Assembly: GCA_023387585.1 (NCBI GenBank)
Contig: JAEWHZ010000205.1
Location: forward strand, 1-15,942
Direction of reading: 5' to 3'
Source of the DNA: Pseudomonadota bacterium
GTDB taxonomy: Bacteria > Pseudomonadota > Alphaproteobacteria > Rhizobiales > Devosiaceae
Length of the DNA: 15,942 nucleotides
The stretch's first letter is position 1, and each line of letters starts with the position of its first letter. A program made the translations under genes and the position numbers. This document shows, piece after piece, positions 5,207-12,474 of the stretch. Under the pieces are notes generated by a model. It made no database searches, was not told where the DNA came from, and saw only the letters and a list, made by a program, of their open reading frames with translations.

Positions 5207-6046
5207 TCAGTGCTCGATGCCCTTCCACAGGCGGTTCTTGGTGAAATACATCAGCCCCGCGAACAGCACCAGGAACAGCAGCACGCGGAAGCCGGTCTCC
5301 TTGCGGCCCGGCAGCTCGGGCTCGGCCATCCACATCATGAAGGCGGACACGTCGCGCGCATATTGCTCCGTGGTCATCGGCACGGCGGCCTGCCCCTCCT
5401 CCGGGTCGGCATAGCCCACCAGATCGTCCGCGAGCGGGGGCGCCATGGAGATGGCGCCGCCGGGATAGACGGCGTTGTAATATTGGCCCGGGCTCAGCTC
5501 GACGCCTTCCGGCGGCTCGTCGTGATAGGACAGCAGCAGATTGTAGATATAGTCCGCGCCGCCTTCCTGATAGCCGGTGAAGTAGTTGAAGATCCAGAAC
5601 GGGAACGGATCGGTCACGCCGCGTGCCTTGGCGAGCACGGAGAAGTCCGGAGGATAGGCGCCGCCGCTGGCCTCGCGCGCCTCGCGCTCGGACGCGAAGG
5701 GGCTGGGCCAGCGATCGGCCGGCACGCCCGGGCGCAGCTCGCCGGTCTGCTCGTCCTCGATCTGGTATTCGGCCGCCAGCGCCCGCACCTGCGCCTCGGA
5801 GAAATTCGGCCCGTCCCGCTGCCCCAGATTGCGGAAGGCGATCTGCTCGGCGCCGTGGCAGCCGGCGCAGACCTCGCGATAGACCTGGAAGCCACGCTGG
5901 AGCTGGTTGGTGTCATAGGTGCCGAACACGCCGGCAAAGCTCCAGCTCTGCTTGTGGATCTCGCCACCGGCTTCCGCGGCCAGGGCCGGCGTTCCGGCCA
6001 GCCCGAGCAGCATCGCAAGCGCAACAAGGCTCTTCTTGATCGTCAT
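5207..6046 (-). CDS. petC: Cytochrome c1 subunit of the cytochrome bc1 complex
   Basis: A 279-residue periplasm-facing haem protein that takes electrons from the Rieske centre and passes them to soluble or membrane cytochrome c. Residues 1-23 are a Sec signal peptide (IKKSLVALAMLLGLAGTPALA). The haem attachment motif is CAGCH at 60-64 after VYREV. The sixth ligand Met is in GGAISMAPPLADDLVGY. A C-terminal anchor (GFRVLLFLVLFAGLMYF) is followed by the basic NRLWKG. The family landmark YNPYF-like region appears as FWIFNYFTGYQEGGADYIYNLL. It follows petB by 11 bases. In some relatives (Bradyrhizobium FbcH) cytochrome b and c1 are made as one polyprotein. Here they are separate genes: petC has its own signal peptide and ATG. 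Confidence 0.96.
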   Translation of the reverse strand: MTIKKSLVALAMLLGLAGTPALAAEAGGEIHKQSWSFAGVFGTYDTNQLQRGFQVYREVCAGCHGAEQIAFRNLGQRDGPNFSEAQVRALAAEYQIEDEQTGELRPGVPADRWPSPFASEREAREASGGAYPPDFSVLAKARGVTDPFPFWIFNYFTGYQEGGADYIYNLLLSYHDEPPEGVELSPGQYYNAVYPGGAISMAPPLADDLVGYADPEEGQAAVPMTTEQYARDVSAFMMWMAEPELPGRKETGFRVLLFLVLFAGLMYFTKNRLWKGIEH

Positions 6047-6057
6047 TGTCTCAGGCC

Positions 6058-7323
6058 TCACGCATGCGACTGGGAAGGCGCGCTTTCGGAAAGCACGCTT
6101 TCCGAAATGCTGGCCGGCAACGGCTTCGGTGTCTCGATCCGGCTCAGCAGCGGCAGGATGATGAGGAAGTAGGCGAAGTAATAGGCCGTGCACACCTTGG
6201 CCATGATGGTGTAGGGCGCCACCGCCTCCTGCGCGCCCAGATAGGCGAGCGCGACGAAGTTGACCACGAACAGCCAGTAGAACCACTTGAACATCGGTCG
6301 GAACTTGCCCGAGCGCACTTTCGAGCGGTCGAGCCAGGGCAGGAACAGCAGGATCAGGAGCGAAGCGCCCATCACCACCACGCCGCCGAGCTTCGAATCG
6401 ATGAACAGCACGTTGAAGTCGATGGCGCGCAGCATGGCGTAGAAGGGCAGCAGGTACCATTCGGGCACGATATGCGAGGGCGTCACCTGGCTGGAATAGC
6501 GGATGTAATTGTCCGGGTGGCCGAGGATGTCGGGGGCGAAGAACACGAACCAGGCGAAGGGGATCAGGAAGACCACGATCGCGAACAGGTCCTTCATCGT
6601 GTAGTAGGGATGGAAGGGCACGGTGTCGCGGCTCGACTTCACCTCGACGCCGGTCGGGTTGGAATTGCCCGGCACGTGCAGCGCCCAGATATGCAGCCCC
6701 ACCAGCGCGGCGATGACGAAGGGCAGCAGATAGTGCAGCGAGAAGAAGCGGTTGAGCGTCGGATTGCCGATGGCGAAGCCGCCGACCAGCAGCGTCTGGA
6801 TCGGCTCGCCGATGATCGGCACGGCCGAGAACAGGCCGGTGATCACCGTGGCGCCCCAGCCCGACATCTGGCCCCAGGGCAGGACGTAGCCCATGAAGGC
6901 GGTGGCCATCATCAGGATGAAGATCAGCACACCGATGATCCACAGCACTTCGCGCGGCGCCTTGTAGGAGCCGAAGAACAGGCCGCGGAAGATGTGGATG
7001 TAGACGGCGATGAAGAACATCGAGGCGCCCACGGCGTGCACCGCCTGGATGACGCGGCCGCCATTGACGTTGCGGCGGATGTGCTCGACGGAGTCGAAGG
7101 CCAGGTCCACCTGCGGGGTGTAATGCATGGCGAGGATGATGCCGGTGACGATCTGCGTCGCGAGGCACACCACCAGGATGGCGCCGAAGGTCCACCAGTA
7201 GTTGAGGTTCTTCGGCGTCGGGAAGTCCATCAGGTGCTCTTTGGCGAAGCGCACCACGGGCAGACGGTCGTCAAGCCATTTCTCGACGGAGCTGGCGGGC
7301 TGATAGGTCGAATGTTCTGACAT
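6058..7323 (-). CDS. petB: Cytochrome b subunit of the cytochrome bc1 complex
   Basis: A 421-residue polytopic membrane protein holding the two b haems and both quinone sites. The four axial histidines appear in two pairs of 14-residue spacing: His96 and His110 (AVHAVG, VYIHIFRG), and His197 and His211 (SLHYLL, LHIWALH). The Qo-site PEWY motif is at 287-290. Eight membrane segments are expected and the hydrophobic stretches fit. ATG 7321-7323 (MSEHSTYQP) is chosen; an upstream GTG at 7335 would add four residues and overlap the petA stop as TAGTG. Within the operon it is coupled tightly to petA, 11 bases downstream of its stop. Length is normal for bacterial cytochrome b. Confidence 0.97.
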   Translation of the reverse strand: MSEHSTYQPASSVEKWLDDRLPVVRFAKEHLMDFPTPKNLNYWWTFGAILVVCLATQIVTGIILAMHYTPQVDLAFDSVEHIRRNVNGGRVIQAVHAVGASMFFIAVYIHIFRGLFFGSYKAPREVLWIIGVLIFILMMATAFMGYVLPWGQMSGWGATVITGLFSAVPIIGEPIQTLLVGGFAIGNPTLNRFFSLHYLLPFVIAALVGLHIWALHVPGNSNPTGVEVKSSRDTVPFHPYYTMKDLFAIVVFLIPFAWFVFFAPDILGHPDNYIRYSSQVTPSHIVPEWYLLPFYAMLRAIDFNVLFIDSKLGGVVVMGASLLILLFLPWLDRSKVRSGKFRPMFKWFYWLFVVNFVALAYLGAQEAVAPYTIMAKVCTAYYFAYFLIILPLLSRIETPKPLPASISESVLSESAPSQSHA

Positions 7324-7334
7324 GGTGCTCACCA

Positions 7335-7883
7335 CTACCCGATTCGAATCTGTGTATCGGAAAGAAACTCATAGGGCGGAACCACCAGGTTCAGCGGCGC
7401 GGGACCCTGACGGATGCGGCCCGAGGTATCGTAATGCGAGCCGTGACAGGGGCAGAACCAGCCACCGAAATCGCCGGCCTCGCCCACGGGGACGCACCCC
7501 AGATGCGTGCAGTTGGCAATCATCACCAGCCACTGGTCGTGGCCTTCCTTGACGCGCGCCTCGTCGGTCTCGGGGTCCTTGAGATCGGAGAGCGGGGTGG
7601 CGCGCGCCTCCTCGATCTCGACCTCGGTGCGGTGGCGCACGAAGACCGGCAGGCCGCGCCACAGAATGGTCACCGACTGGCCCTCGGCAATGCCGTCGAG
7701 CGAGAAGTCGATCGAGGCCAGGGCCAGGGTGGAGGCGTCGGGGTTGAGCTGGTTCACCAGCGGCCAGATGACCGCGGCGGTCCCCACCGCTCCGACCGCT
7801 CCGGTCGCTACATACAGGAAGTCCCGCCTTGTGTGTTGCTGCTCGCTGGTGCTGGCCAAGTGTGTCTTCCTCGTCAATTGCAT
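7335..7883 (-). CDS. petA: Rieske iron-sulfur subunit of the cytochrome bc1 complex
   Basis: A 182-residue protein that carries the 2Fe-2S centre accepting electrons from quinol. It has a Tat-type N terminus (TRRDFLYVATGAVGAVG) forming the membrane anchor. Cluster ligands are Cys125 and His127 (CTHLGC) and Cys144 and His147 (CPCHGSHY), with Cys130 and Cys146 as the disulphide pair. The ATG at 7883 has a poor ribosome site, whereas GAGGAAG lies just upstream of an in-frame TTG at 7859. That would give MASTSEQQHTRRDF, a leader length closer to homologues, so the real start may be 7859. It is first in the operon petA-petB-petC, transcribed from the region shared with trmL. Confidence 0.96.
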   Translation of the reverse strand: MQLTRKTHLASTSEQQHTRRDFLYVATGAVGAVGTAAVIWPLVNQLNPDASTLALASIDFSLDGIAEGQSVTILWRGLPVFVRHRTEVEIEEARATPLSDLKDPETDEARVKEGHDQWLVMIANCTHLGCVPVGEAGDFGGWFCPCHGSHYDTSGRIRQGPAPLNLVVPPYEFLSDTQIRIG

Positions 7884-7987
7884 GCGCCTGCCCGGTCCCG
7901 TGGGGCAAGCACAGATTCCCCACGCGCGGGCAGGGTTTTCGCGATCCTTTTTGCACTGTCCCCTGACGTTGTCCAGTATGCCCGGCG

Positions 7988-8016
7988 GTGACAGGCGTTC
8001 AGTGCGACACTATACC
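7988..8016 (+). promoter_or_regulatory. Candidate trmL-hemF promoter
   Basis: GTGACA (7988-7993) and TATACC (8011-8016) are spaced by exactly 17 bases, matching the sigma-70 consensus at five and four of six positions, about 57 bases before the trmL start. A hairpin CCAGCC-TTT-GGCTGG (8018-8032) follows at the expected transcript start. The same stretch on the other strand has TATAGT (8009-8014), a possible -10 for petA, but without a convincing -35. Confidence 0.4.
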
Positions 8017-8072
8017 CCCAGCCTTTGGCTGGCGCCCTCACCGGCGCCGCCGGCGGCGTTGAAAGGATGGCC

Positions 8073-8546
8073 ATGATGCGCGTCGAACTGGCGCTCTATC
8101 AGCCCGACATGCCCACCAATACCGGCGCGCTGATGCGGCTATGCGCCTGCCTCGCGGTGCGGCTGCATGTCATCCATCCGCTCGGATTCGCCTTTTCGCG
8201 CAACAGGCTGCGGCGCACCGGGCTCGACTATCTCGACCATGTCGACTTCGTCGAGCATGCGAGCTTCGCCGCCTTCGATGCGGCGCGGCGCGCCGAAAGA
8301 CGGCGGCTGGTGCTGCTGTCGACCGGGGCGCGGCAATCGGTCTACGATCACAGCTTCTCGCCCGGCGATATCCTGATGATGGGCCGCGAAAGCGCCGGCG
8401 TGCCCGAAGACATCGCCACCCGGGCGGATTCTTGCCTGCGCATCCCGATGCGCGAGAATTTGCGCTCGATCAATGTGGCGCTCGCGGCAGGCATTAGCCT
8501 GTCCGAAGCCACGCGCCAGACCGAAGCCTTCAAGGAACTTACATGA
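8073..8546 (+). CDS. trmL: tRNA (cytidine(34)-2'-O)-methyltransferase
   Basis: A 157-residue SPOUT-fold (trefoil knot) methyltransferase that methylates the ribose of the wobble base in certain leucine tRNAs using S-adenosylmethionine. Diagnostic motifs are PDMPTNTGALMRLCA (residues 11-25), RRTGLDY (48-53), the MGRESAGVP loop (103-111) and the C-terminal knot IPMRENLRSINVALAAGI. Start choice: AAAGGA (8062-8067) precedes both ATG 8073 and ATG 8076, so the protein begins MMRVEL or MRVEL; an ATG at 8067 overlaps the ribosome site and is less likely. The last bases overlap the hemF start (ATGA). Confidence 0.93.
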   Translation: MMRVELALYQPDMPTNTGALMRLCACLAVRLHVIHPLGFAFSRNRLRRTGLDYLDHVDFVEHASFAAFDAARRAERRRLVLLSTGARQSVYDHSFSPGDILMMGRESAGVPEDIATRADSCLRIPMRENLRSINVALAAGISLSEATRQTEAFKELT

Positions 8547-9412
8547 CTCTCCCCGCCGATATCGCGCACAAGCAGGAACGCGCCGCCGCCTGGTTCCGCA
8601 CGCTGCGCGACGACATCCTCCAGCGCCTCGAAACCCTCGAGCGCGAGATTTCCGGCGCCAACGCCGTCGGCGAGCCGGGCCGGTTCGAGGTGAAACCCTG
8701 GGACCGCGCCGCAGGCGGGGGCGGCGAGATGGGCATGCTGCACGGGCGCGTCTTCGAAAAGGCGGGCGTCCACATCTCGACGGTGCACGGCAATTTCCCG
8801 CCCGAATTCGCGCGCCAGATCCACGGCACCGAGGAAGGCGCCGCCTTCTGGAGTTCGGGCATCTCGCTGATCGTGCATCCGCGCAACCCGCATGTGCCGG
8901 CGGTTCACATGAACACGCGCATGATCGTCACCGGCAAGCAGTGGTTCGGCGGCGGGGCCGACCTCACCCCGGTGCTCGACCGGCGCCGCACGCAGGACGA
9001 CCCCGATTCGGTCGATTTCCACGCCGCCATGCGCGGCCCTTGCGAAAAGCACGGCGTCGACTACCAGCGCCTCAAGGACTGGTGCGACGAATATTTCTTC
9101 CTGCCGCATCGCAACGAGCCGCGCGGCATCGGCGGCATCTTCTACGACCACCACAATTCGGGCGACTGGGAAACCGATTTCGCCTTCACTCAGGATGTCG
9201 GCCGCGCCTTCGCCGAGATCTATCCCGAGCTGGTGCGGCGCAATTTCGAAAAGCCGTGGACCGAGGAAGAGCGCAACGAGCAGCTGGTACGGCGCGGGCG
9301 CTATGTCGAGTTCAACCTGCTCTATGATCGCGGCACCACGTTCGGGCTCAAGACCGGCGGCAATATCGAAGCGATCCTGTCCTCCATGCCGCCGGAGGTG
9401 CGGTTTCCGTGA
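8543..9412 (+). CDS. hemF: Oxygen-dependent coproporphyrinogen III oxidase
   Basis: A 289-residue cytoplasmic enzyme that decarboxylates two propionates of coproporphyrinogen III to make protoporphyrinogen IX in haem synthesis, using molecular oxygen. Signature regions are VHMNTRM (121-127), WFGGGADLTP (134-143), the DEYFFLPHRNE block (182-192) and GIGGIFYD (195-202). RGRYVEFNLLYDRGTTFGLKTGGN closes the active site. The length is normal. The ATG overlaps the trmL stop, so it is translationally coupled to a tRNA-modification gene, and the pair runs divergently from petABC, which consumes the haem product. Confidence 0.96.
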   Translation: MTLPADIAHKQERAAAWFRTLRDDILQRLETLEREISGANAVGEPGRFEVKPWDRAAGGGGEMGMLHGRVFEKAGVHISTVHGNFPPEFARQIHGTEEGAAFWSSGISLIVHPRNPHVPAVHMNTRMIVTGKQWFGGGADLTPVLDRRRTQDDPDSVDFHAAMRGPCEKHGVDYQRLKDWCDEYFFLPHRNEPRGIGGIFYDHHNSGDWETDFAFTQDVGRAFAEIYPELVRRNFEKPWTEEERNEQLVRRGRYVEFNLLYDRGTTFGLKTGGNIEAILSSMPPEVRFP

Positions 9413-9432
9413 GGGGGCGGGGGGAAGAGAGC

Positions 9433-9685
9433 GAATAGTGAGTAGTGAGTGGTGAGTTGGTTCAACCAATTCGATGTCACCCCGGCGCAGGCCGGGGCCT
9501 ATCACGAGGGATTTCGGCCTGAAGTACCATCGCAATGGTTGCAGACGTTGGAGATAGGCCCCGGCCTGCGCCGGGGTGACATGGGAGTTTGTGGGGGCGC
9601 GGCGCCCCTTCCGCTATTCACTACTCACTACTCACTACTCACTACTCACTACTCGCTACTCACTACTCGCCATTCGCCACCTCAC
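9433..9685. repeat. Heptanucleotide tandem repeats flanking the inverted repeat in mirror orientation
   Basis: To the right, 9616-9685 consists of about ten 7-base units: ATTCACT, four ACTCACT, ACTCGCT, ACTCACT, ACTCGCC, ATTCGCC, ACCTCAC. To the left, 9433-9456 reads the complement (AGTGAGT-type units, roughly three, preceded by GCGAAT). So the same microsatellite borders the 30-bp inverted repeat on both sides but on opposite strands, extending the overall inverted symmetry. Copy number is unequal, as expected for slippage. Confidence 0.85.
9474..9582. repeat. Perfect 30-bp inverted repeat with 49-bp centre
   Basis: The arm at 9474-9503 (starting ATGTCACCCCGGCG, ending GGGGCCTATC) is the exact reverse complement of the arm at 9553-9582 (starting GATAGGCCCC, ending CCGGGGTGACAT). 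Each arm is itself partly palindromic (CCCCGGCGCAGGCCGGGG). The 49-base centre has a small ACCAT-CGCA-ATGGT hairpin. Short GC-rich sequences with a GTCACCCCGGC tip are widespread dispersed repeats in alphaproteobacteria. As RNA this would form a very stable long hairpin. Confidence 0.88.
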
Positions 9686-9754
9686 TCACGCCCCCGCAAC
9701 CACCCCCTTCCCCCCACGTTTAACCACTCTCCCCCCACAATCAGGAGAAACGAC

Positions 9755-9943
9755 ATGAAGCGGTTCGATGCAGGCACCCTGATTCCCGGCGCCACCTGGC
9801 GTGCGGAGGCCGAGACCGAGGCGGAGGTGGTACGCCGCGCGGTCGAGAATTTGCGGACCTTCCATGGTGAGGAGGAGGTCCGCCCCGACATGATCGAGCG
9901 CATCAAGGAGCGCATCATCGACGTGTCCGACGCCGAACGCTGA
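9755..9943 (+). CDS. DUF1059-like small protein lacking the usual cysteines
   Basis: A 62-residue protein. The opening MKRFDAGTLIPGATW followed by EAEVVRRAVENLRTFHGEEEVRPDMIERIKERI matches the layout of DUF1059 small proteins as I know them: a short N-terminal hairpin, then a helix, HG, and a C-terminal helix. In that family the N-terminal part normally has F-x-CG and PGC cysteines; here both positions are Ala (Ala6 and Ala13). A metal-binding or redox role, if any, would be lost. The function of the family is unknown. An AGGAGA site sits seven bases before the ATG and the frame shows normal codon use. It lies alone between a repeat region and the convergent cca gene. Confidence 0.75.
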   Translation: MKRFDAGTLIPGATWRAEAETEAEVVRRAVENLRTFHGEEEVRPDMIERIKERIIDVSDAER

Positions 9944-9963
9944 GACAGGGGAAAGACCGGCGA

Positions 9964-11169
9964 TCAGCCGCGCGGGTTCCTCGCTTCGGTGAGCAGGTCG
10001 TCGCGCGAGAGCTGGAAGCCGCTGTCGATCCAGCGCCGCTCGAGCCGGTGCAGCAACTGGCCAAGCGCCCGCCCCGGCGGCATGCCGAGCGTCACGAGGT
10101 CCGACCCCGAGATGGGGAAGGGCTGCAATTTCACGTCCAGCAGCCGCGTCCGCACCGCCGATTTTCCGGCCTCGCCCCAGCCGGCGCGCACGCTGGCGAC
10201 ATCGAGCGCGTCGGCGATGACGGTGAGATGGCGGTAGACGGCTTCGTGCAGGCTGAGATCGGCGATCAGGTCGGCGGCGCGCAGCACCAGCCGGCCCGTG
10301 GTCACCTCCTCATTGCTCAGCCGCCAGCGGGCCTGCAGGGTATCGCCCGCCGGCGTGCCGAGCAGCAGCGCCAGCCGGCTCTGGAAGGTCGGGCTGGCCA
10401 CCTGGCGCTCATAGGTCTGCAAGGCGGCGATGGCGTCGGCCGGCAGATCGAGCAGACCGATCTGCACCATCTTGCGCATGGCCATCGAGATGCGCGGCAG
10501 GGCCAGCATGCGCCGCATCTCCGAGCCGATGCGCTCGGCCGCCAGATGATCGAGCCGGCCCACCGCCTCGGCGCAGGCCTCTAGCCCTTCCGGGTCGAAC
10601 TGCTCCAGCGCATGGCTCGCCGAAAAGCGGAAGAAGCGATAGACGCGCAAGCCATCCTCGGCGATGCGCTTGCGCGGATCGCCGATGAAGCGCACCCGGC
10701 CGTTGATGCAGTCGGCCAGCCCGCCCAGCGGGTCGAACAACGCGCCGTCGAGCCCGGCATAGAGCGCGTTGAGGGTGAAATCGCGCCGCGCCGCATCCGC
10801 CGCCCAGTCCGAGCCGAACTCCACCACCGCGTGGCGGCCATTGGTGACCACGTCGCGCCGCAGGGTCGTTACCTCGGCGGTCAGCCCGCCGTGCCGAACC
10901 GTCACCGTGCCATGCGCCAGTCCGGTAGGATAGACGGCGAAGCCGGCCTTTCTGGCACGCTGCATCACCGCGTCGGGCAGCAATTCGGTGGCGACGTCGA
11001 TATCGGTGCGGGCGCGCGGGGTGTCGAGGATCGTGTCGCGCACCAGCCCGCCGACAACGCGCGCCCGCCCCTCGCGCCCGTCCAGCGCTTCGATCAGGGC
11101 GACGAGGTCGGGGTCGGTCAGCCAGGGCGCGTCGCGCAGGCGCTGCTCGGCGGTCGACTGACCGATCAT
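9964..11169 (-). CDS. cca: CCA tRNA nucleotidyltransferase
   Basis: A 401-residue class II nucleotidyltransferase that adds or repairs the 3' CCA of tRNAs. Visible motifs are the nucleotide-binding GGLVRD (40-45), the metal-binding DID (56-58), RRDFTLNAL (128-136) and the template motif EDGLR (171-175) within RIAEDGLRVYRFFRFSA. The C-terminal half is the helical tRNA-binding body. Some relatives are poly(A) polymerases or half-specific enzymes; nothing seen here distinguishes them firmly, but the gene appears to be the only member in view. The ATG overlaps the stop of the Nudix gene (ATGA), a gene order also known from other alphaproteobacteria. Confidence 0.92.
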   Translation of the reverse strand: MIGQSTAEQRLRDAPWLTDPDLVALIEALDGREGRARVVGGLVRDTILDTPRARTDIDVATELLPDAVMQRARKAGFAVYPTGLAHGTVTVRHGGLTAEVTTLRRDVVTNGRHAVVEFGSDWAADAARRDFTLNALYAGLDGALFDPLGGLADCINGRVRFIGDPRKRIAEDGLRVYRFFRFSASHALEQFDPEGLEACAEAVGRLDHLAAERIGSEMRRMLALPRISMAMRKMVQIGLLDLPADAIAALQTYERQVASPTFQSRLALLLGTPAGDTLQARWRLSNEEVTTGRLVLRAADLIADLSLHEAVYRHLTVIADALDVASVRAGWGEAGKSAVRTRLLDVKLQPFPISGSDLVTLGMPPGRALGQLLHRLERRWIDSGFQLSRDDLLTEARNPRG

Positions 11170-11801
11170 GACGAAGCCGCCGCGCCGAGCGCGATGTCGT
11201 GGAAGCGGCGCGTCAGATTGGCGGTGATGCCCCAGATCTGGTGGCCCTCGTGGTCGATGGTCCAGGTCTGCTGCCGGTGCCCGTTGCGCAAGAGGCTGAG
11301 CCGCGCGAAGCTGGCCGGCGCCAGCAGCCGGGCCAGCGGCACCTCGAACACCGCGTCGACCTCGGCCGGGTTGGGCACGAAGGGGCGCGAGGGCACCACA
11401 TGCGCGACCACGGGGGTGATCAAATAGTTGGTGCCGGTGAAATAGGTCTCCATGAAGCCGAGCACCTCGGCCTCGGCAGGCTCGAGCCCGACCTCCTCCT
11501 GCGCCTCGCGCAGCGCCGCATCGGCGGCGTCGACATCGGTGGGATCGATCTTGCCGCCCGGAAACGCGACCTGGCCGGAATGGGAGCGCAGATCGGCGGC
11601 GCGGCGGGTATAGAGCACGCTCATGCCCTCGGGCCGCTCGATGAGCCCGATCAGCACCGCGGCCGGCACGGGCGGGCGGTCGAACGGGGTCGGCGGCGGC
11701 CAGTCCGGCTCGCCTGTCAGCGACAGCGCCGGGGGCCGGCTGAGCAGCCGCGCCGCAATCGCATCGAGATCGACCCTGTCCGAGATCACTTCGGCCCGCA
11801 C
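11166..11801 (-). CDS. CoA pyrophosphatase-type Nudix hydrolase
   Basis: A 211-residue Nudix enzyme of the NudL/UPF0035 type, members of which cleave CoA and acyl-CoA to 3',5'-ADP and phosphopantetheine. The subgroup signature is seen as LRSHSGQVAFPGGKIDP (71-87), with the Nudix box ending AALREAQEEVGLEP. Its downstream region PVVAHVVPSRPFVPNPAEVDAVFEVPL is also typical. The start is probably GTG at 11801; there is no strong Shine-Dalgarno and an in-frame stop lies about 45 bases further upstream. It is translated together with cca, which it overlaps by four bases. An 18-bp tandem repeat lies just upstream. Confidence 0.88.
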   Translation of the reverse strand: MRAEVISDRVDLDAIAARLLSRPPALSLTGEPDWPPPTPFDRPPVPAAVLIGLIERPEGMSVLYTRRAADLRSHSGQVAFPGGKIDPTDVDAADAALREAQEEVGLEPAEAEVLGFMETYFTGTNYLITPVVAHVVPSRPFVPNPAEVDAVFEVPLARLLAPASFARLSLLRNGHRQQTWTIDHEGHQIWGITANLTRRFHDIALGAAASS

Positions 11802-11814
11802 GTTGTTGATGGTA

Positions 11815-11850
11815 CTGCCAATCCACGCATTCCTGCCAATCTAGGCATTC
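11815..11850. repeat. Tandem duplication of 18 bp upstream of the Nudix gene
   Basis: CTGCCAATCCACGCATTC (11815-11832) is followed directly by CTGCCAATCTAGGCATTC (11833-11850), identical at 15 of 18 positions. It lies 14 bases upstream of the GTG start, in the leader or promoter of the Nudix-cca operon. It may be a duplicated regulatory site or simple slippage. Confidence 0.6.
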
Positions 11851-11901
11851 TTGCGGACAAACGGCAGTCCCCGGCGCGAAAGAATCACGCTGCGGCCGGG
11901 G

Positions 11902-12474
11902 TCAGGCCAGTGCGGGGGCTTCACCGAAGCGCGCGATCGGGCCGGCAAGGCCCAGCGCCAGCTCCGCATCGTCGGCATAGACCAGCACCCGCGCCGGATC
12001 GACGGGGCCGGGAAAGGTGATGGCGCCGCGCGTCGTGGTACGCCAGCCGAGCGGGCAGTAATAGTCGCGATCGCCCACCAGCAGCACGAAGCGCCCCTCG
12101 CCGCGCACAAGCGCCAGCCGCGTCGCCTCGCGCGCCAGCAGCTTGCCGGCGCCGCGCTTGCGGAAATCGGGATGGGTCGCGAGCGGGCCGAGCAGATAGC
12201 CGTTGGTACCGCCGACGCTGATCGGGGTCATCCACACCGAGCCGCAGCGCTGGCCGTCGACCTCGGCAATCAGGCTCAGCGCCGGATCTATGGCAAAGCG
12301 CTCGCGCACCCGGAACGCGGTACGTGCGAAGCGGCCCGGCCCGAAGGCCAGATCGTGCAACGCATCGACAAAGGCATCGTCGGCGGATGTCGCCGAGCGG
12401 ACATAGGGAATGCCGGGATGAGAGGCACCGGGCTGATGGACGGGTTCGTTGGCGGCAGCCAAGGAGGCGATCAT
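11902..12474 (-). CDS. GNAT-family N-acetyltransferase
   Basis: A 190-residue acetyltransferase of the YhbS-like (COG3153) type. The GNAT core is seen from YVRSATSADDAFVDALHDLAFG through AEVDGQRCGSVWMTPISV to the acetyl-CoA loop LLGPLATHPDFRKRGAGKLLAREA, where RKRGAGKLL is the pyrophosphate-binding part. The remainder (VLLVGDRDYYCPLGWRTTTRGAITFPGPVDPARVLVYA) is typical of this subgroup. The acceptor is unknown. The ATG at 12474 (MIASLAAANEP) is chosen; 43 further in-frame residues upstream are poor in domain character. The gene stands alone, 100 bases from the Nudix start. Confidence 0.87.
   Translation of the reverse strand: MIASLAAANEPVHQPGASHPGIPYVRSATSADDAFVDALHDLAFGPGRFARTAFRVRERFAIDPALSLIAEVDGQRCGSVWMTPISVGGTNGYLLGPLATHPDFRKRGAGKLLAREATRLALVRGEGRFVLLVGDRDYYCPLGWRTTTRGAITFPGPVDPARVLVYADDAELALGLAGPIARFGEAPALA

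Larger units (their letters stand above)
9413..9754. other. Intergenic region made almost entirely of repeats
   Basis: This gap of 342 bases between hemF and a small gene holds a compound inverted structure at 9431-9685 (described separately), then a C-rich tract (9689-9738) and the Shine-Dalgarno AGGAGA (9743-9748) of the downstream gene. It is formally open in the downstream gene's frame from 9449, but the codons there are repeat-derived (SLLTTHYSLLTTHYSLL) and are not treated as coding. The TTGGTT-C-AACCAA palindrome lies at 9457-9469. Confidence 0.7.

Noticed and set aside
5207..7195. A 662-codon open frame joining cytochrome c1 with an upstream region antisense-free of stops, suggesting a fused cytochrome b-c1
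   Set aside because: The upstream part is a GC-rich shadow frame of petB, read in another phase; petB itself is complete in its own frame and petC has its own ATG and signal peptide.
8009..8014. TATAGT on the minus strand as the petA -10 element
   Set aside because: No acceptable -35 hexamer was found 16-18 bases upstream, so it is not listed as a promoter.
9616..9685. CRISPR-like repeat array
   Set aside because: Units are only seven bases and contiguous with no spacers; it is a simple tandem repeat.
9449..9754. Extended N terminus of the DUF1059-like gene through the repeat region
   Set aside because: The residues are direct translations of the heptamer repeat, and a clear ribosome site and ATG occur at 9743-9757.
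9964..11826. Possible long fusion of cca with an N-terminal extension
   Set aside because: The extension is a low-complexity Arg/Ala-rich shadow of the Nudix gene; cca has a normal ATG at 11169 overlapping the Nudix stop.
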